A stretch of 64,000 nt of DNA from positions 1,364,001-1,428,000 of the forward strand of contig NZ_JAFDOE010000001.1 in the NCBI RefSeq assembly GCF_018342065.1, read 5' to 3'. Of the stretch, positions 55,662-64,000 are shown piece after piece. Position numbers and translations under genes: made by a program. A model generated the notes under the pieces. That model searched no databases, had not been told where the DNA came from, and was given only the letters and a program-made list of their open reading frames with translations. Each line of letters starts with the position of its first letter. Position 1 is the stretch's first letter. The stretch comes from Citrobacter sp. FP75 (GTDB lineage Bacteria > Pseudomonadota > Gammaproteobacteria > Enterobacterales > Enterobacteriaceae).

Positions 55662-57397
55662 GCCTCGCGTTTTTGTTCATTGTTGGATGAAGACGCTGTC
55701 GCCACCGGTTTCAATACGTTGGCCTGGCGTAAAGTGGTAAACACCTGGTCGCGGGTGCCAAACTCCTGGATTGCGCCGTCATTAAGCAGCAAGACCTTAT
55801 TGACCACGCCGAGCAGCGTGGGTCGGTGGGAAATGATAACGGTGGTTTGTCCCTGCGTTCTGAGCGTGTTAATGGCCTTGATGAGGGCGAACTCGCCGGC
55901 ATCATCCAGGTTAGCATTCGGTTCATCAAGGACCAGAAATGCAGGGTTGTTATAGACGGCGCGCGCCAGTCCAATACGCTGGCGCTGTCCACCGGATAGC
56001 TGGTGGCCGCCAGAACCCAGCAGCGTGTCGTACCCCTGCGGCAGGCGCAGGATCATCTCGTGTACGCCCGCCAGCAGCGCGGCAGCCACAATGAGTTCGC
56101 TGTCATTCTTCGTAAAACGGGCGATATTTTGCGCGATTGAGCCGTCAAACAGTTCGACATCCTGTGGAAGATAGCCGATAGACGGGCCGAGCAATTCTTT
56201 ATCCCACTGGCAAATATCCGCGCCGTCTAACCTGACTTTTCCCGATATCGGTTTCCATACGCCGACCAGTACTTTAGCCAGCGATGTTTTTCCTGATGCA
56301 GACGGGCCGATAATCCCCAGCACTTCGCCTTGTTCAAGCTGAAATGAGATATTACGCAACAGTGGCGCATGCTGGCCTGGCGCCGCCGCAAAGACGCCTT
56401 CGACGCTGATATTCCCTTTTGGCTTCGGCAGAGTCAGAACATCTTTCGGTACCGGGTACTCCTTCAGCAGCGTCGAGAGCTGGTGCCACGCGCTGCGAAA
56501 CTGCACGAACTGCTTCCAGCTGCCGATCACTTGCTCAACCGGGTTCAGGACTCGCCCCAGAATAATCGAAGCGGCAATCATCAGGCCGGGGGTAATTTGC
56601 CCCCCGATCACCAGTAATGCTCCGGCCCCCAGCGCAATGGACTGCAGCAGAACCCGAACAAAGCGGCTCAGACTGCTTAATCCTGCCGTTTTATCGGCGA
56701 TTTGCGTTTGCAGTACCAGCACTTTGTCATGCTGTTCCTGCCAGTGAGATTTGAGGGTAGAGAGCATCCCCATCGCCTCAATGGTATCGGAGTTTTGCAG
56801 TTGCTTATTCAGTTTGGTGGCATTGTTGATGGTCAACGCATGGGCCTGCTGAATAGGGCGTTTAGTCGCTATTTCAGAGACCAGCGTCAGAATAAACAGC
56901 AAGGATATCCCGCCCAGCGAGAGATATCCCAACAGGGGATGGACAAGAAACGCGATAAATAAATAGATGGGCGTCCATGGGATATCCAGCAGGGCAAACA
57001 GACTGTTGCCAGAAAGAAACTGACGAATCTGATCAAGCTCAGCTATTGACTGCGCAGGGTTGTTATCACCGGTGGCAATCTTTCTTTTAAACGCCGAGTT
57101 AAAAATCAGCTGGCTTAACTTCACATCCAGCCGATTCCCCAGACGCACCATGACCTTAGCCCGGGCTGATTCAATCATGGCAATAACAATATATAAGCCG
57201 ACAATAAGCAGGGTTAACATTAACAACGTAGTGGTGTTTTTACTCACCAGAACGCGGTCGTAAACCTGCAGCATATAAATTGCCGGCGCCAGCATAAGCA
57301 TATTAATCACACAACTAAAAAACAGCAGTATAAGAAAAGTGGGTTTCGTTCCTTTTAAAGCATTATTCAGTTCTGTTGGCGTATGCTGGCGCGACAT
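55658..57397 (-). CDS. Type I secretion ABC exporter (PrtD/HasD class)
   Basis: A 579-residue half-transporter with membrane helices in the first ~300 residues and a C-terminal ATPase: Walker A GPSASGKTS, signature LSGGQRQR, Walker B FLVLDEPNANLD. It lacks an N-terminal C39-like domain, as in PrtD rather than HlyB. It lies 11 bases after the peroxidase gene, which encodes its probable substrate. Confidence 0.93.
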   Translation of the reverse strand: MSRQHTPTELNNALKGTKPTFLILLFFSCVINMLMLAPAIYMLQVYDRVLVSKNTTTLLMLTLLIVGLYIVIAMIESARAKVMVRLGNRLDVKLSQLIFNSAFKRKIATGDNNPAQSIAELDQIRQFLSGNSLFALLDIPWTPIYLFIAFLVHPLLGYLSLGGISLLFILTLVSEIATKRPIQQAHALTINNATKLNKQLQNSDTIEAMGMLSTLKSHWQEQHDKVLVLQTQIADKTAGLSSLSRFVRVLLQSIALGAGALLVIGGQITPGLMIAASIILGRVLNPVEQVIGSWKQFVQFRSAWHQLSTLLKEYPVPKDVLTLPKPKGNISVEGVFAAAPGQHAPLLRNISFQLEQGEVLGIIGPSASGKTSLAKVLVGVWKPISGKVRLDGADICQWDKELLGPSIGYLPQDVELFDGSIAQNIARFTKNDSELIVAAALLAGVHEMILRLPQGYDTLLGSGGHQLSGGQRQRIGLARAVYNNPAFLVLDEPNANLDDAGEFALIKAINTLRTQGQTTVIISHRPTLLGVVNKVLLLNDGAIQEFGTRDQVFTTLRQANVLKPVATASSSNNEQKREA

Positions 57398-57407
57398 AGT
57401 CTTCTCC

Positions 57408-60400
57408 TTATACGATCAACGATCCATTGCCGTTGTTACTGGCAAGGGTGTTTGGCATTTCCAGATAAAAATCACCAATAGTGACGGTGCTTGAATTGAC
57501 GCCGACCAGCGTAATGTTGTCAGTACCGATGGTGACGACGGTATTACCGTTGCTGCCGGTAATGGACACGCTGCTGGCAAAATTACCCGCATTAATCCCT
57601 AGCAAGACCAGATCCAGATAATCCTGGCCGCCGTTAGGGTTACTATCAAAGCCGGTAATACGGTCTCGCCCAAAGGCGGTGCCAAAGGCGAAGATGTCAT
57701 TCCCGGTACCGCCATCCAGATTGTCATTGCCTTCCTGACCATTGAGAATGTCGTCGCCGTTGCCGCCGGAAAGGGTATCGGCACCTGCGCCGCCAATCAT
57801 GACGTCGTTACCGTTTCCACCCTGCAAGTTATCAACGCCATCGCCGCCATCCAGGAAGTCATTGCCGACGCCGCCGAACAGCTGGTCGTTGCCTCCCATA
57901 CCAAACAACTGGTCGTTGCCCGCACCACCTGTGATGATGTTGGCAAGACTATTCCCGGTACCGATAAAACCGCCGCTGCCGGTAAACACCAGCTCTTCCA
58001 CGTTATCGGTCAGGTCATAGCTGCTGAGATTGGTGCGAACCACATCCGTCCCGCCGTTCAGACCTTCGATCACCACATCACCAAAGTCATTCACGATGTA
58101 GGTGTCATTGCCGCTACCCCCGGTCATGCTATCCGCCCCCAGACCGCCGTCGAGGGTGTCGTCTCCGGCATCACCCTGCAGCGTGTCTTGTCCCGCGTCA
58201 CCAAACAGGTTGTCGTTTCCGGCTCCACCAACCAGCAGGTCATCACCCGCAGCACCCGACAAGGTGTCATTGCCGTTTTCACCGCGCAGAATGTCGCTCC
58301 ATGCGGTACCTGTCAGGGTGTTGTTTCCGTTGTTACCAACAATCAGGTCACCAACCGGTTGGGTGGTTGTTGATGTCAAAACAACCGGGGGGTTGCCTTC
58401 GTCATCAACAACGGTGACCACCACCTGCAACGTCCGTCCTACAGCCGCCTGACCGGGCGTGTAGGTGGCCGAGGTAGCGCCGATAATGTTGACGAATCCG
58501 GTTGGGGTACTCATTCTCCATTGGTAGCTGAAGTTACCGCCGCTCAGACCATCGGCATCGGCAATACCCGAAACAACCGCAGTCAGCGTCAGGCTCTCGG
58601 TTGGCGTCAGGTCATTAATCACCGGCACACCGGTGGTCGCCTGATTACGAGGCATGATCGCCTGGGTTTGCGCAGAGACTAAGGTTTCCGCATCGCCCAT
58701 GCGGTCGTTAAAACTGGCGACGACGCGCAGCGGAGCGCCCTGGATTGTCCCCGGTACCCTGAACTCCACCCCGGTCGCCTGATCCCGCCATTGCCCGTTA
58801 ACAAATGCCTGCCAGGTCATAGTAATGGCGACATCCGCCGCGAGGCCGTTGCCATCCAGCAAGTCCGCTACGTTGACGCGCAGCAAGTCGCCCACCGAAG
58901 GTGCTACGCTACTGATGTTGACGTTGCCCGTCGCTTTCTGCGCCGTTACCCACAGCTGTTGGCCATCACCGAACTCCAGTTTTTCAATGTTCAGCAGGCG
59001 ATCGGTACCATCATCCAGATTCAAGGCAGCATTTGGCGTTGCGTGGTCAACCCTGAGACTGCCGTCTGCCATACGGGTAAAGGCATAGTTACTGCTGACA
59101 TCGCGGTAGACTGCCACATCAGTTTCAGTGCCATCGCCCTCATGCAAGATTTCACGCACGATAGACAGTTGATTCGGTTTCAGCGTGCCCGACAGCATGT
59201 ACGATTTTAACTCGGCCATGCTTTCGGCGCTGGTCAGTCCCGCCATACCGGTGACGGCAATGCGTACGTTCAGCCAGGCATCACCATCAATGATGTCATT
59301 ACCCGCTTTACCCATAATGCGGTCGCTGCCGCCGCCGCCGAGTAAAATATCGCTACCATCATCAGGGTTCAGGAGTACCGCGTTAGGATTAGCCGAGCGT
59401 TCTACGCCGAGAATGGCCTGTAAACCGTCAATTCTGTCAGCACCTTCCTGAGTGAGATTGTTGGAGAGGGGAACGCCCTGAACCGGCGCCGTACCAAGCG
59501 GCTGTTCCGTACCGGTTAAGATATCGTTGTATTTCCATCCCGATAGTCCTTCAACCAGGTCGAAACGGTCGCGCAGTATAAATTCCTGCTGATTGACGAA
59601 AATCGGGATCCCGAGGTCAGAGTTCGCCGCGTTCGGGTCGCCCTTATGGATAGCCCAGTCGAAACCGGCCATACCATTATTGCGCTGGATGCCCGCACCC
59701 TGAACCATGATGTCGTCACCGCCTTCACCATCGTAGTCAGTATCGTTGCCCTGACCATTCAGAACGTCGTGACCCACAATGGTACTGTTGAAGAACAGTT
59801 CAGAGTTGTCTCCGGCAAGGGTGTCAAATCCGTCGCCACCTTCCAGCCAGTCGTCACCTTCGTTCCCCATCAAGAAATCAGCGCCCGATCCCCCCAGTGC
59901 AAAGTCATTATCCTGCCCCGAGAAGACTTCCTGGGCATCTTCGCCGACGACCACGAAGTCACTGCCGCTGCCGCCAAAGACCAGATCGTTCCCGTTACCG
60001 GAGAAGATGACATCGTGTCCGGCATCTCCGTGCAAAAAGTCGGCATCGCCAACGGGCGTACCGGTGTCAGTAATGATGTCATCGCCGTCACCGCCGTGAA
60101 CCACGTCCGCTTCATCGCCCCCGTCCAGACGATCATCACCGCCGTCGCCCCACAGGCTGTCGATGCCTTTCCCCCCGATTAACGTATCGTTGCCTGCCGT
60201 ACCGCCAAGTACGACGTGCCCATCACCGGTATATTTCAGATATCCACCGTCGGCAAAGCCATCACCGTTCACATCAGCACCCGGATCGCGGCGTACCAGG
60301 AGCGGTGAGAGCAGATCCTTCAGTGGATTCCCCCATTTAGGATCAATTTCCGTTTGCAGGACGCGGTTCACTTCGAAAATATGGTCTGGTGTCTGGAACA

Positions 60401-62732
60401 GGTTGGCGGGCAGGTGGGAGGAACCATTTTCACCCAGATCGCTATTCCGCATGACCAGAGCGGAAAACGAGTTAGCCTCCAGTTCGTTGAGCATGTTCAG
60501 ACCCTGAACGCGGCTCAGATAATAGAAACGGTCGCCGTCCTGCAACATTTCCATTTGCGTTTCAAAAACAAAGTTGAAGGTTGAACCCAGCATGCCGCCA
60601 AATTCGTTTTTGCGTTCAGCCAGCCCGCCGATCCAGAAATCGATCATGTTCAGGCCCGTTTCTTTGGTCGCCCACGCACCGGTACTGTTGAAAAAATCCA
60701 TCGCATCCGCTGGTGGGGCATTGTTAGCGTCGCCAAACAGTAAGAAGTTAACCGCTGCGCGCTTACCTTCGAGGCTGGTAGCATTGAGGATCAGCTCGTG
60801 CTGACCATAGGCGGCCATAAAGTTAATGATCGAGGCGGGGTTTTTCAGGTACGTCGTAAAATCGGACCAACTGGTATAGGGCCGTAGTTGGCTATCACCG
60901 CTTAAGGCAAAGAACTGCTCACGGGCCTGATTCAGCGTTGGCATTGCCGTCTCACGTCCACGGGCAATGTTAAGCGCGCCTAAATCAAGCGGCAAACCGA
61001 TGAGATTATTACGCAGGGCATCAGTAATAAATTCATCAATTTCGTTGCCGACTTGTCGCGTCATACCGCGCACAATCGCGCCGATAGCCTGTTCATCAGA
61101 AACGGTGGCACCGTTAATTTCATTAAATGCCACCGGATTAAGGAACGCCGCAATCAGGCCGATATCACCGTTTTGCATGTCAATGTCGGTACGCGCCACG
61201 GTCTCTGTCAGCATAGAGTGCCCGAAACGGTAAACGACATGTGCAAACTCGGCAAAGATCAGTGGGTTAATATCGGCCGTGTTTGAGAAGACAAACGGAT
61301 CGACCGCAGGTTGTACAGTACGCGCAAATTCCTCGAAGACGAGGTGCTGGTACTGCATTTCCGTGGAGAAGCGTCCTGCCTGGAATAAATACTCTCCGTT
61401 CCATACCAGGGTGCTGGTATCCGCCGGCAGCTCGGTTATTTGGTGGTTCGGCATCAACCATTGGTTGATAAGGGCAACATCACCGGTTTCCAGCAGGGTG
61501 GTTTTATATTGCTCTACCAGGCGATTGTGTTCGCTGTGAAATACGGCGTGGACCGCGGTTAAACCAATGTTTTCATTACCGCGTCCGTCGCCGGTGATAA
61601 AGTGGCGGTCGAGCATTTCATCATCGTAGGTTCCAGTCGCCTGTGTGCCACCAATGACATCATCATTGTCGGCCACCAGACCCGTTTTTGGCGCGGCAGT
61701 ATGCGCAATGTCATCAAGAAAAGCATGCCCGGTACGCAGCGTATCTGCGGATAAGACGCTACCGTTCGCTTCGACTAACCCGGCGGTCGTGACGATCTGC
61801 ACTTTGCCATTTTCACTTAAAATCAAATTACCGTAACGATCGGTCGCCAGCAGGGGAACATTAAAAACGTCCTGATCGGTGAGTTTAATACCGAGCAAGT
61901 GTTCAGCCTGGTTTTTGACGTCAGCCCAGGTCGCCAGCCCACCGTTAGCCCCGCCTAATAAGTTACCGGTAGGCTCTGGTTTACCGTCGATTAATACGTA
62001 TTCGCGGATAAAAATCTGATGCGAAGGATGGGAAGTGTAGGTTTGGTTTTGATCAATGAATGGGGTGGTCAGGTTTACAGTATCATGATTTTCATCAACT
62101 TCGGCTCGCGTTAATACCATAAAGTTAGTTGGTGATCCCTCCACATATAAAGGATCGTCGGGCTGCAACGGAATGAAGACAATGCCGTTCCCTCCTTTTG
62201 GTATTAAGTCCAGACCATGGTCAAAAAACTGCCCAAAAAAAGTCATCCAGCCATTAAAAGCGGGGGAGAGGCCAATGTCGGGAGACAGGTTAGGGATAGA
62301 TAAACTGCCATTTCCCGTAGTCGTCCCGCCACCTGGGGCGTCTTTTAATTCGTTGAATGCTTCGAGTGCCGCCGGGTTAGACGCCGTTTGATCTGAGATT
62401 AAATTACTGATAATTCTGGGGTCTGCATCAATAACCGTGCCACCAATTTGCGTGTAGCTGGTCATCGCATCCGCATCCTGCCAGTTCAATGCCGTTAGCC
62501 TCGGCATTGTCTGGTCAGCAGAACCATATAATTCCTGACCCGGCAGGAGATTATTCCATGATCCGTCAACAGTGCGGAGTCCGTAGGGTAACAGCGGGCT
62601 GGATACTAAATCACGAAGCGCATCGCCATTGACGGTGCCATCCGGGTTAGTCGCTGCTTCAGATATTTTGATCTGCTTGAGAATAAAAGCGAGATCGTGC
62701 AGTGTGACAGTAAAGTCATATTGTGAGGCCAT
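57408..62732 (-). CDS. Secreted RTX heme peroxidase, 1774 residues
   Basis: Cargo of the downstream type I exporter. An animal-type (XPO) heme peroxidase domain covers about residues 150-740: Asp171-His172 (FGQFFDHG, heme link and distal His), Arg384 and Glu387 (GDGRGNE, catalytic Arg and second heme link), EHNRL, proximal His505 (YRFGHS) and LNIARGRE. Two blocks of GGxGxDxLx calcium repeats flank an Ig-like middle region: about 843-1000 and 1463-1680. The last ~60 residues have no cysteine and end GSLIV, as expected for a type I signal. There is no N-terminal signal peptide. Proposed role: calcium-folded extracellular peroxidase, substrate unknown. Confidence 0.92.
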   Translation of the reverse strand: MASQYDFTVTLHDLAFILKQIKISEAATNPDGTVNGDALRDLVSSPLLPYGLRTVDGSWNNLLPGQELYGSADQTMPRLTALNWQDADAMTSYTQIGGTVIDADPRIISNLISDQTASNPAALEAFNELKDAPGGGTTTGNGSLSIPNLSPDIGLSPAFNGWMTFFGQFFDHGLDLIPKGGNGIVFIPLQPDDPLYVEGSPTNFMVLTRAEVDENHDTVNLTTPFIDQNQTYTSHPSHQIFIREYVLIDGKPEPTGNLLGGANGGLATWADVKNQAEHLLGIKLTDQDVFNVPLLATDRYGNLILSENGKVQIVTTAGLVEANGSVLSADTLRTGHAFLDDIAHTAAPKTGLVADNDDVIGGTQATGTYDDEMLDRHFITGDGRGNENIGLTAVHAVFHSEHNRLVEQYKTTLLETGDVALINQWLMPNHQITELPADTSTLVWNGEYLFQAGRFSTEMQYQHLVFEEFARTVQPAVDPFVFSNTADINPLIFAEFAHVVYRFGHSMLTETVARTDIDMQNGDIGLIAAFLNPVAFNEINGATVSDEQAIGAIVRGMTRQVGNEIDEFITDALRNNLIGLPLDLGALNIARGRETAMPTLNQAREQFFALSGDSQLRPYTSWSDFTTYLKNPASIINFMAAYGQHELILNATSLEGKRAAVNFLLFGDANNAPPADAMDFFNSTGAWATKETGLNMIDFWIGGLAERKNEFGGMLGSTFNFVFETQMEMLQDGDRFYYLSRVQGLNMLNELEANSFSALVMRNSDLGENGSSHLPANLFQTPDHIFEVNRVLQTEIDPKWGNPLKDLLSPLLVRRDPGADVNGDGFADGGYLKYTGDGHVVLGGTAGNDTLIGGKGIDSLWGDGGDDRLDGGDEADVVHGGDGDDIITDTGTPVGDADFLHGDAGHDVIFSGNGNDLVFGGSGSDFVVVGEDAQEVFSGQDNDFALGGSGADFLMGNEGDDWLEGGDGFDTLAGDNSELFFNSTIVGHDVLNGQGNDTDYDGEGGDDIMVQGAGIQRNNGMAGFDWAIHKGDPNAANSDLGIPIFVNQQEFILRDRFDLVEGLSGWKYNDILTGTEQPLGTAPVQGVPLSNNLTQEGADRIDGLQAILGVERSANPNAVLLNPDDGSDILLGGGGSDRIMGKAGNDIIDGDAWLNVRIAVTGMAGLTSAESMAELKSYMLSGTLKPNQLSIVREILHEGDGTETDVAVYRDVSSNYAFTRMADGSLRVDHATPNAALNLDDGTDRLLNIEKLEFGDGQQLWVTAQKATGNVNISSVAPSVGDLLRVNVADLLDGNGLAADVAITMTWQAFVNGQWRDQATGVEFRVPGTIQGAPLRVVASFNDRMGDAETLVSAQTQAIMPRNQATTGVPVINDLTPTESLTLTAVVSGIADADGLSGGNFSYQWRMSTPTGFVNIIGATSATYTPGQAAVGRTLQVVVTVVDDEGNPPVVLTSTTTQPVGDLIVGNNGNNTLTGTAWSDILRGENGNDTLSGAAGDDLLVGGAGNDNLFGDAGQDTLQGDAGDDTLDGGLGADSMTGGSGNDTYIVNDFGDVVIEGLNGGTDVVRTNLSSYDLTDNVEELVFTGSGGFIGTGNSLANIITGGAGNDQLFGMGGNDQLFGGVGNDFLDGGDGVDNLQGGNGNDVMIGGAGADTLSGGNGDDILNGQEGNDNLDGGTGNDIFAFGTAFGRDRITGFDSNPNGGQDYLDLVLLGINAGNFASSVSITGSNGNTVVTIGTDNITLVGVNSSTVTIGDFYLEMPNTLASNNGNGSLIV

Positions 62733-63739
62733 AATAATTACCCCTATCTTTGCCTTAAATTAGCTATCACCACTCGGTTCTTCTGTTTGCAACATACACA
62801 TGAGAATGAGTCGTATTTAATTACTAATTGTTAGTGCATTGCAAAAGTCCATTTATTGAAATACTTAAAATATTAACTACGTAATTAGAGTTATTCTCCT
62901 GAAGTTATTGCTTAACGTAATAATCTCCACTTTACTTGTGGATTCAGCGTCAAAGAATGACAGACAGCCTTTTGCCCCATTGAATTTGTAGACATATTCA
63001 GGGTGCATAGCGTTAGAAGACGATGGTTTCGTTATGTTTAAACGGGTCGGGGTTTAATCTCACATTACATTTTTGTGATGATCATAACTATGGATTTTCC
63101 TGGTGCGACTTCACTCATACTTTTTGATGAGTAAGCGTGAATTTTCATTTCTTTACATTTCAATAGATGTCAATTTATTTTTACGCTGAAAAAACTGCGC
63201 CGGCGAGCAGGGTGGTTCTCAGAATATTACCACCTTATTACCACTCACTTATGCGGTACGCCAGAACAGATCATAAATAACCATGTTTATTATTTTTCTT
63301 ACTAGTGAACATATCAACAACACCTTCTGTAAAAATTCATGCCGCGAACTCGTACCTACCCTGGCCTTTACGTACCGCAACGGTTTCTGTTGGTCACTAA
63401 CACAATTAATCTGCGACAATCCTGAGTTTTATCTGCTTCCCATTAACTTAAGAAAAATTTTCCTTAAACGCATGTTACTTCCATTAAACCAATAAAAACA
63501 TATAGTTAAACGCATGCAGAAGCGTTTATTTCTTATTTAAGATCGCTATTTATATCATTTGAGAAAACAAAGGTTTTAATCTCTGAGATTATTCTTAAAC
63601 TAGTAATCATCGTAGGGTTATTCCTATGGTGCTATAAGACCTTGCTACCATATTGACTCCACCGCAAATAAATAGCGGAGGGAGACTATTGCGTAACATA
63701 GTCAGGATGCCTGTGCGTTTTTTATTAAGGATAGACAAT
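62733..63739. other. AT-rich interval between the peroxidase operon and a fimbrial gene
   Basis: About 1 kb without a credible gene. Its left end must carry the leftward promoter for the secretion operon, its right end the fimbrial promoter. A direct repeat TATTACCAC occurs twice at 63225-63233 and 63236-63244. A 70-codon ORF at 63283-63495 has no ribosome site or family resemblance. I see no long inverted repeats that would indicate an invertible switch. Confidence 0.55.
63225..63244. repeat. Tandem direct repeat with 11-base period
   Basis: Two exact copies of TATTACCAC spaced by CT, so that they fall on the same face of the helix. It lies about 500 bases before the fimbrial gene. It could be a site for a regulator that binds as a tandem. 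Confidence 0.35.
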
Positions 63740-64000
63740 ATGAAAATCAAGATTCCACATGCCAGCTATATATTTGTTGCTGGTAGTCTGGCGCTGTTAT
63801 TCGCTCAGATCGCTCATGCCGACTCAGCGAATACCATCACCTTTAAAGGCGAAGTGACCGAGCAAACTTGCGAAGTTACCGTTAACGGCGTAAATGCGCG
63901 GCCGGTAGTATTATTACCGTCTGTCGCTAAAAGCGAACTCGCGACTGCAGCCTCCTCAACAGGCCTGACAACATTTACCCTCGGTGTGACCGGTTGCACT
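63740..64000 (+). CDS. Fimbrial subunit, N-terminal part (runs off the window)
   Basis: The first 87 codons of a chaperone-usher pilin. A signal peptide of about 26-27 residues (ending AHA) is followed by ITFKGEVTEQTCEVTVNG, where the first cysteine of the pilin disulfide lies, and GVTGCT with the second at the window edge. AAGGA lies about 9 bases before the ATG. A subunit in first position suggests a fimbrial operon continuing to the right. Confidence 0.88.
   Translation, partial: MKIKIPHASYIFVAGSLALLFAQIAHADSANTITFKGEVTEQTCEVTVNGVNARPVVLLPSVAKSELATAASSTGLTTFTLGVTGCT

Noticed and set aside
57600-60200. DNA tandem repeats within the peroxidase gene
   Set aside because: The repetition is the GGxGxDxLx protein motif encoded with varied codons, not a DNA-level repeat array.
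62800-62830. Possible Fur box (TGAGAATGAGTCGTA) upstream of the secretion operon
   Set aside because: Only the left half resembles the 7-1-7 Fur consensus; the right half matches about 3 of 7 positions.
63283-63495. 70-codon ORF in the AT-rich interval before the fimbrial gene
   Set aside because: No Shine-Dalgarno, no recognisable domain and low-complexity AT-rich composition.
62733-63739. Invertible phase switch or GATC-based control for fimbriae
   Set aside because: No sizeable inverted repeat pair was found, and the GATC sites are not spaced as in pap-type switches.

Overview
The window looks like chromosome of an enterobacterium close to Citrobacter and Salmonella. It carries near-complete counterparts of E. 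coli/Salmonella genes in a familiar order (nhoA, narVWYZ-narU, smvR/smvA, an ompD-type porin, yddG, fdnGHI, yddM, maeA, sra, osmC, the ddp operon, yddW/digH). Genus assignment is an inference from gene order and protein similarity recalled from memory. I see no tRNA, rRNA, insertion sequence, integrase or CRISPR array.

Layout. 1-1.8 kb: end of an unidentified gene, then a polar amino-acid ABC permease and ATPase. 1.8-8.2 kb: small metabolic genes (MDR-family oxidoreductase with its LysR neighbour, tautomerase pptA, a periplasmic alkylsulfatase, a flavin reductase, nhoA). 8.2-16.3 kb: the second respiratory nitrate reductase narUZYWV, read leftward. 16.5-18.7 kb: the divergent smvR/smvA efflux pair. 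18.7-21.6 kb: a GFA-type protein, a major porin and yddG. 21.9-26.5 kb: the nitrate-inducible formate dehydrogenase fdnGHI, with an in-frame UGA selenocysteine codon. Formate dehydrogenase-N and a nitrate reductase together form a formate-to-nitrate respiratory chain. 26.5-31.8 kb: solitary HigA-type yddM with a decayed higB toxin in front of it, an ABC-F ATPase with a strong candidate regulatory leader, maeA, sra and osmC. 31.8-38.6 kb: a complete 3-hydroxybutyrate/acetoacetate catabolic operon with its LysR regulator. 38.6-45.6 kb: the ddpXABCDF D-Ala-D-Ala recycling operon headed by an RpiR-type regulator behind a sigma-54 promoter. 45.9-52.5 kb: an hdeB-like acid chaperone, a chemoreceptor with a sigma-28 promoter, a YiaVW-like membrane pair with a divergent winged-helix regulator, and a hipBA-type toxin-antitoxin pair. 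52.5-54.2 kb: digH and a VF530-type protein. 54.3-62.7 kb: a dedicated type I secretion operon whose cargo is a 1774-residue animal-type heme peroxidase with RTX repeats. After about 1 kb of AT-rich DNA the window ends inside a fimbrial subunit gene.

Most unusual points: (1) the ABC-F gene is preceded by a 27-codon ORF with a near-perfect Shine-Dalgarno and mutually exclusive RNA pairings, which looks like antibiotic-sensing attenuation; (2) a higB toxin fossil in front of yddM, with both protein ends readable but in different frames; (3) a secreted RTX peroxidase with all expected heme residues intact, encoded with its own exporter; (4) paired operators embedded in the smvR/smvA promoters and in the hipBA promoter; (5) a rightward terminator-like hairpin between ompD and yddG with no annotated rightward gene to end there.
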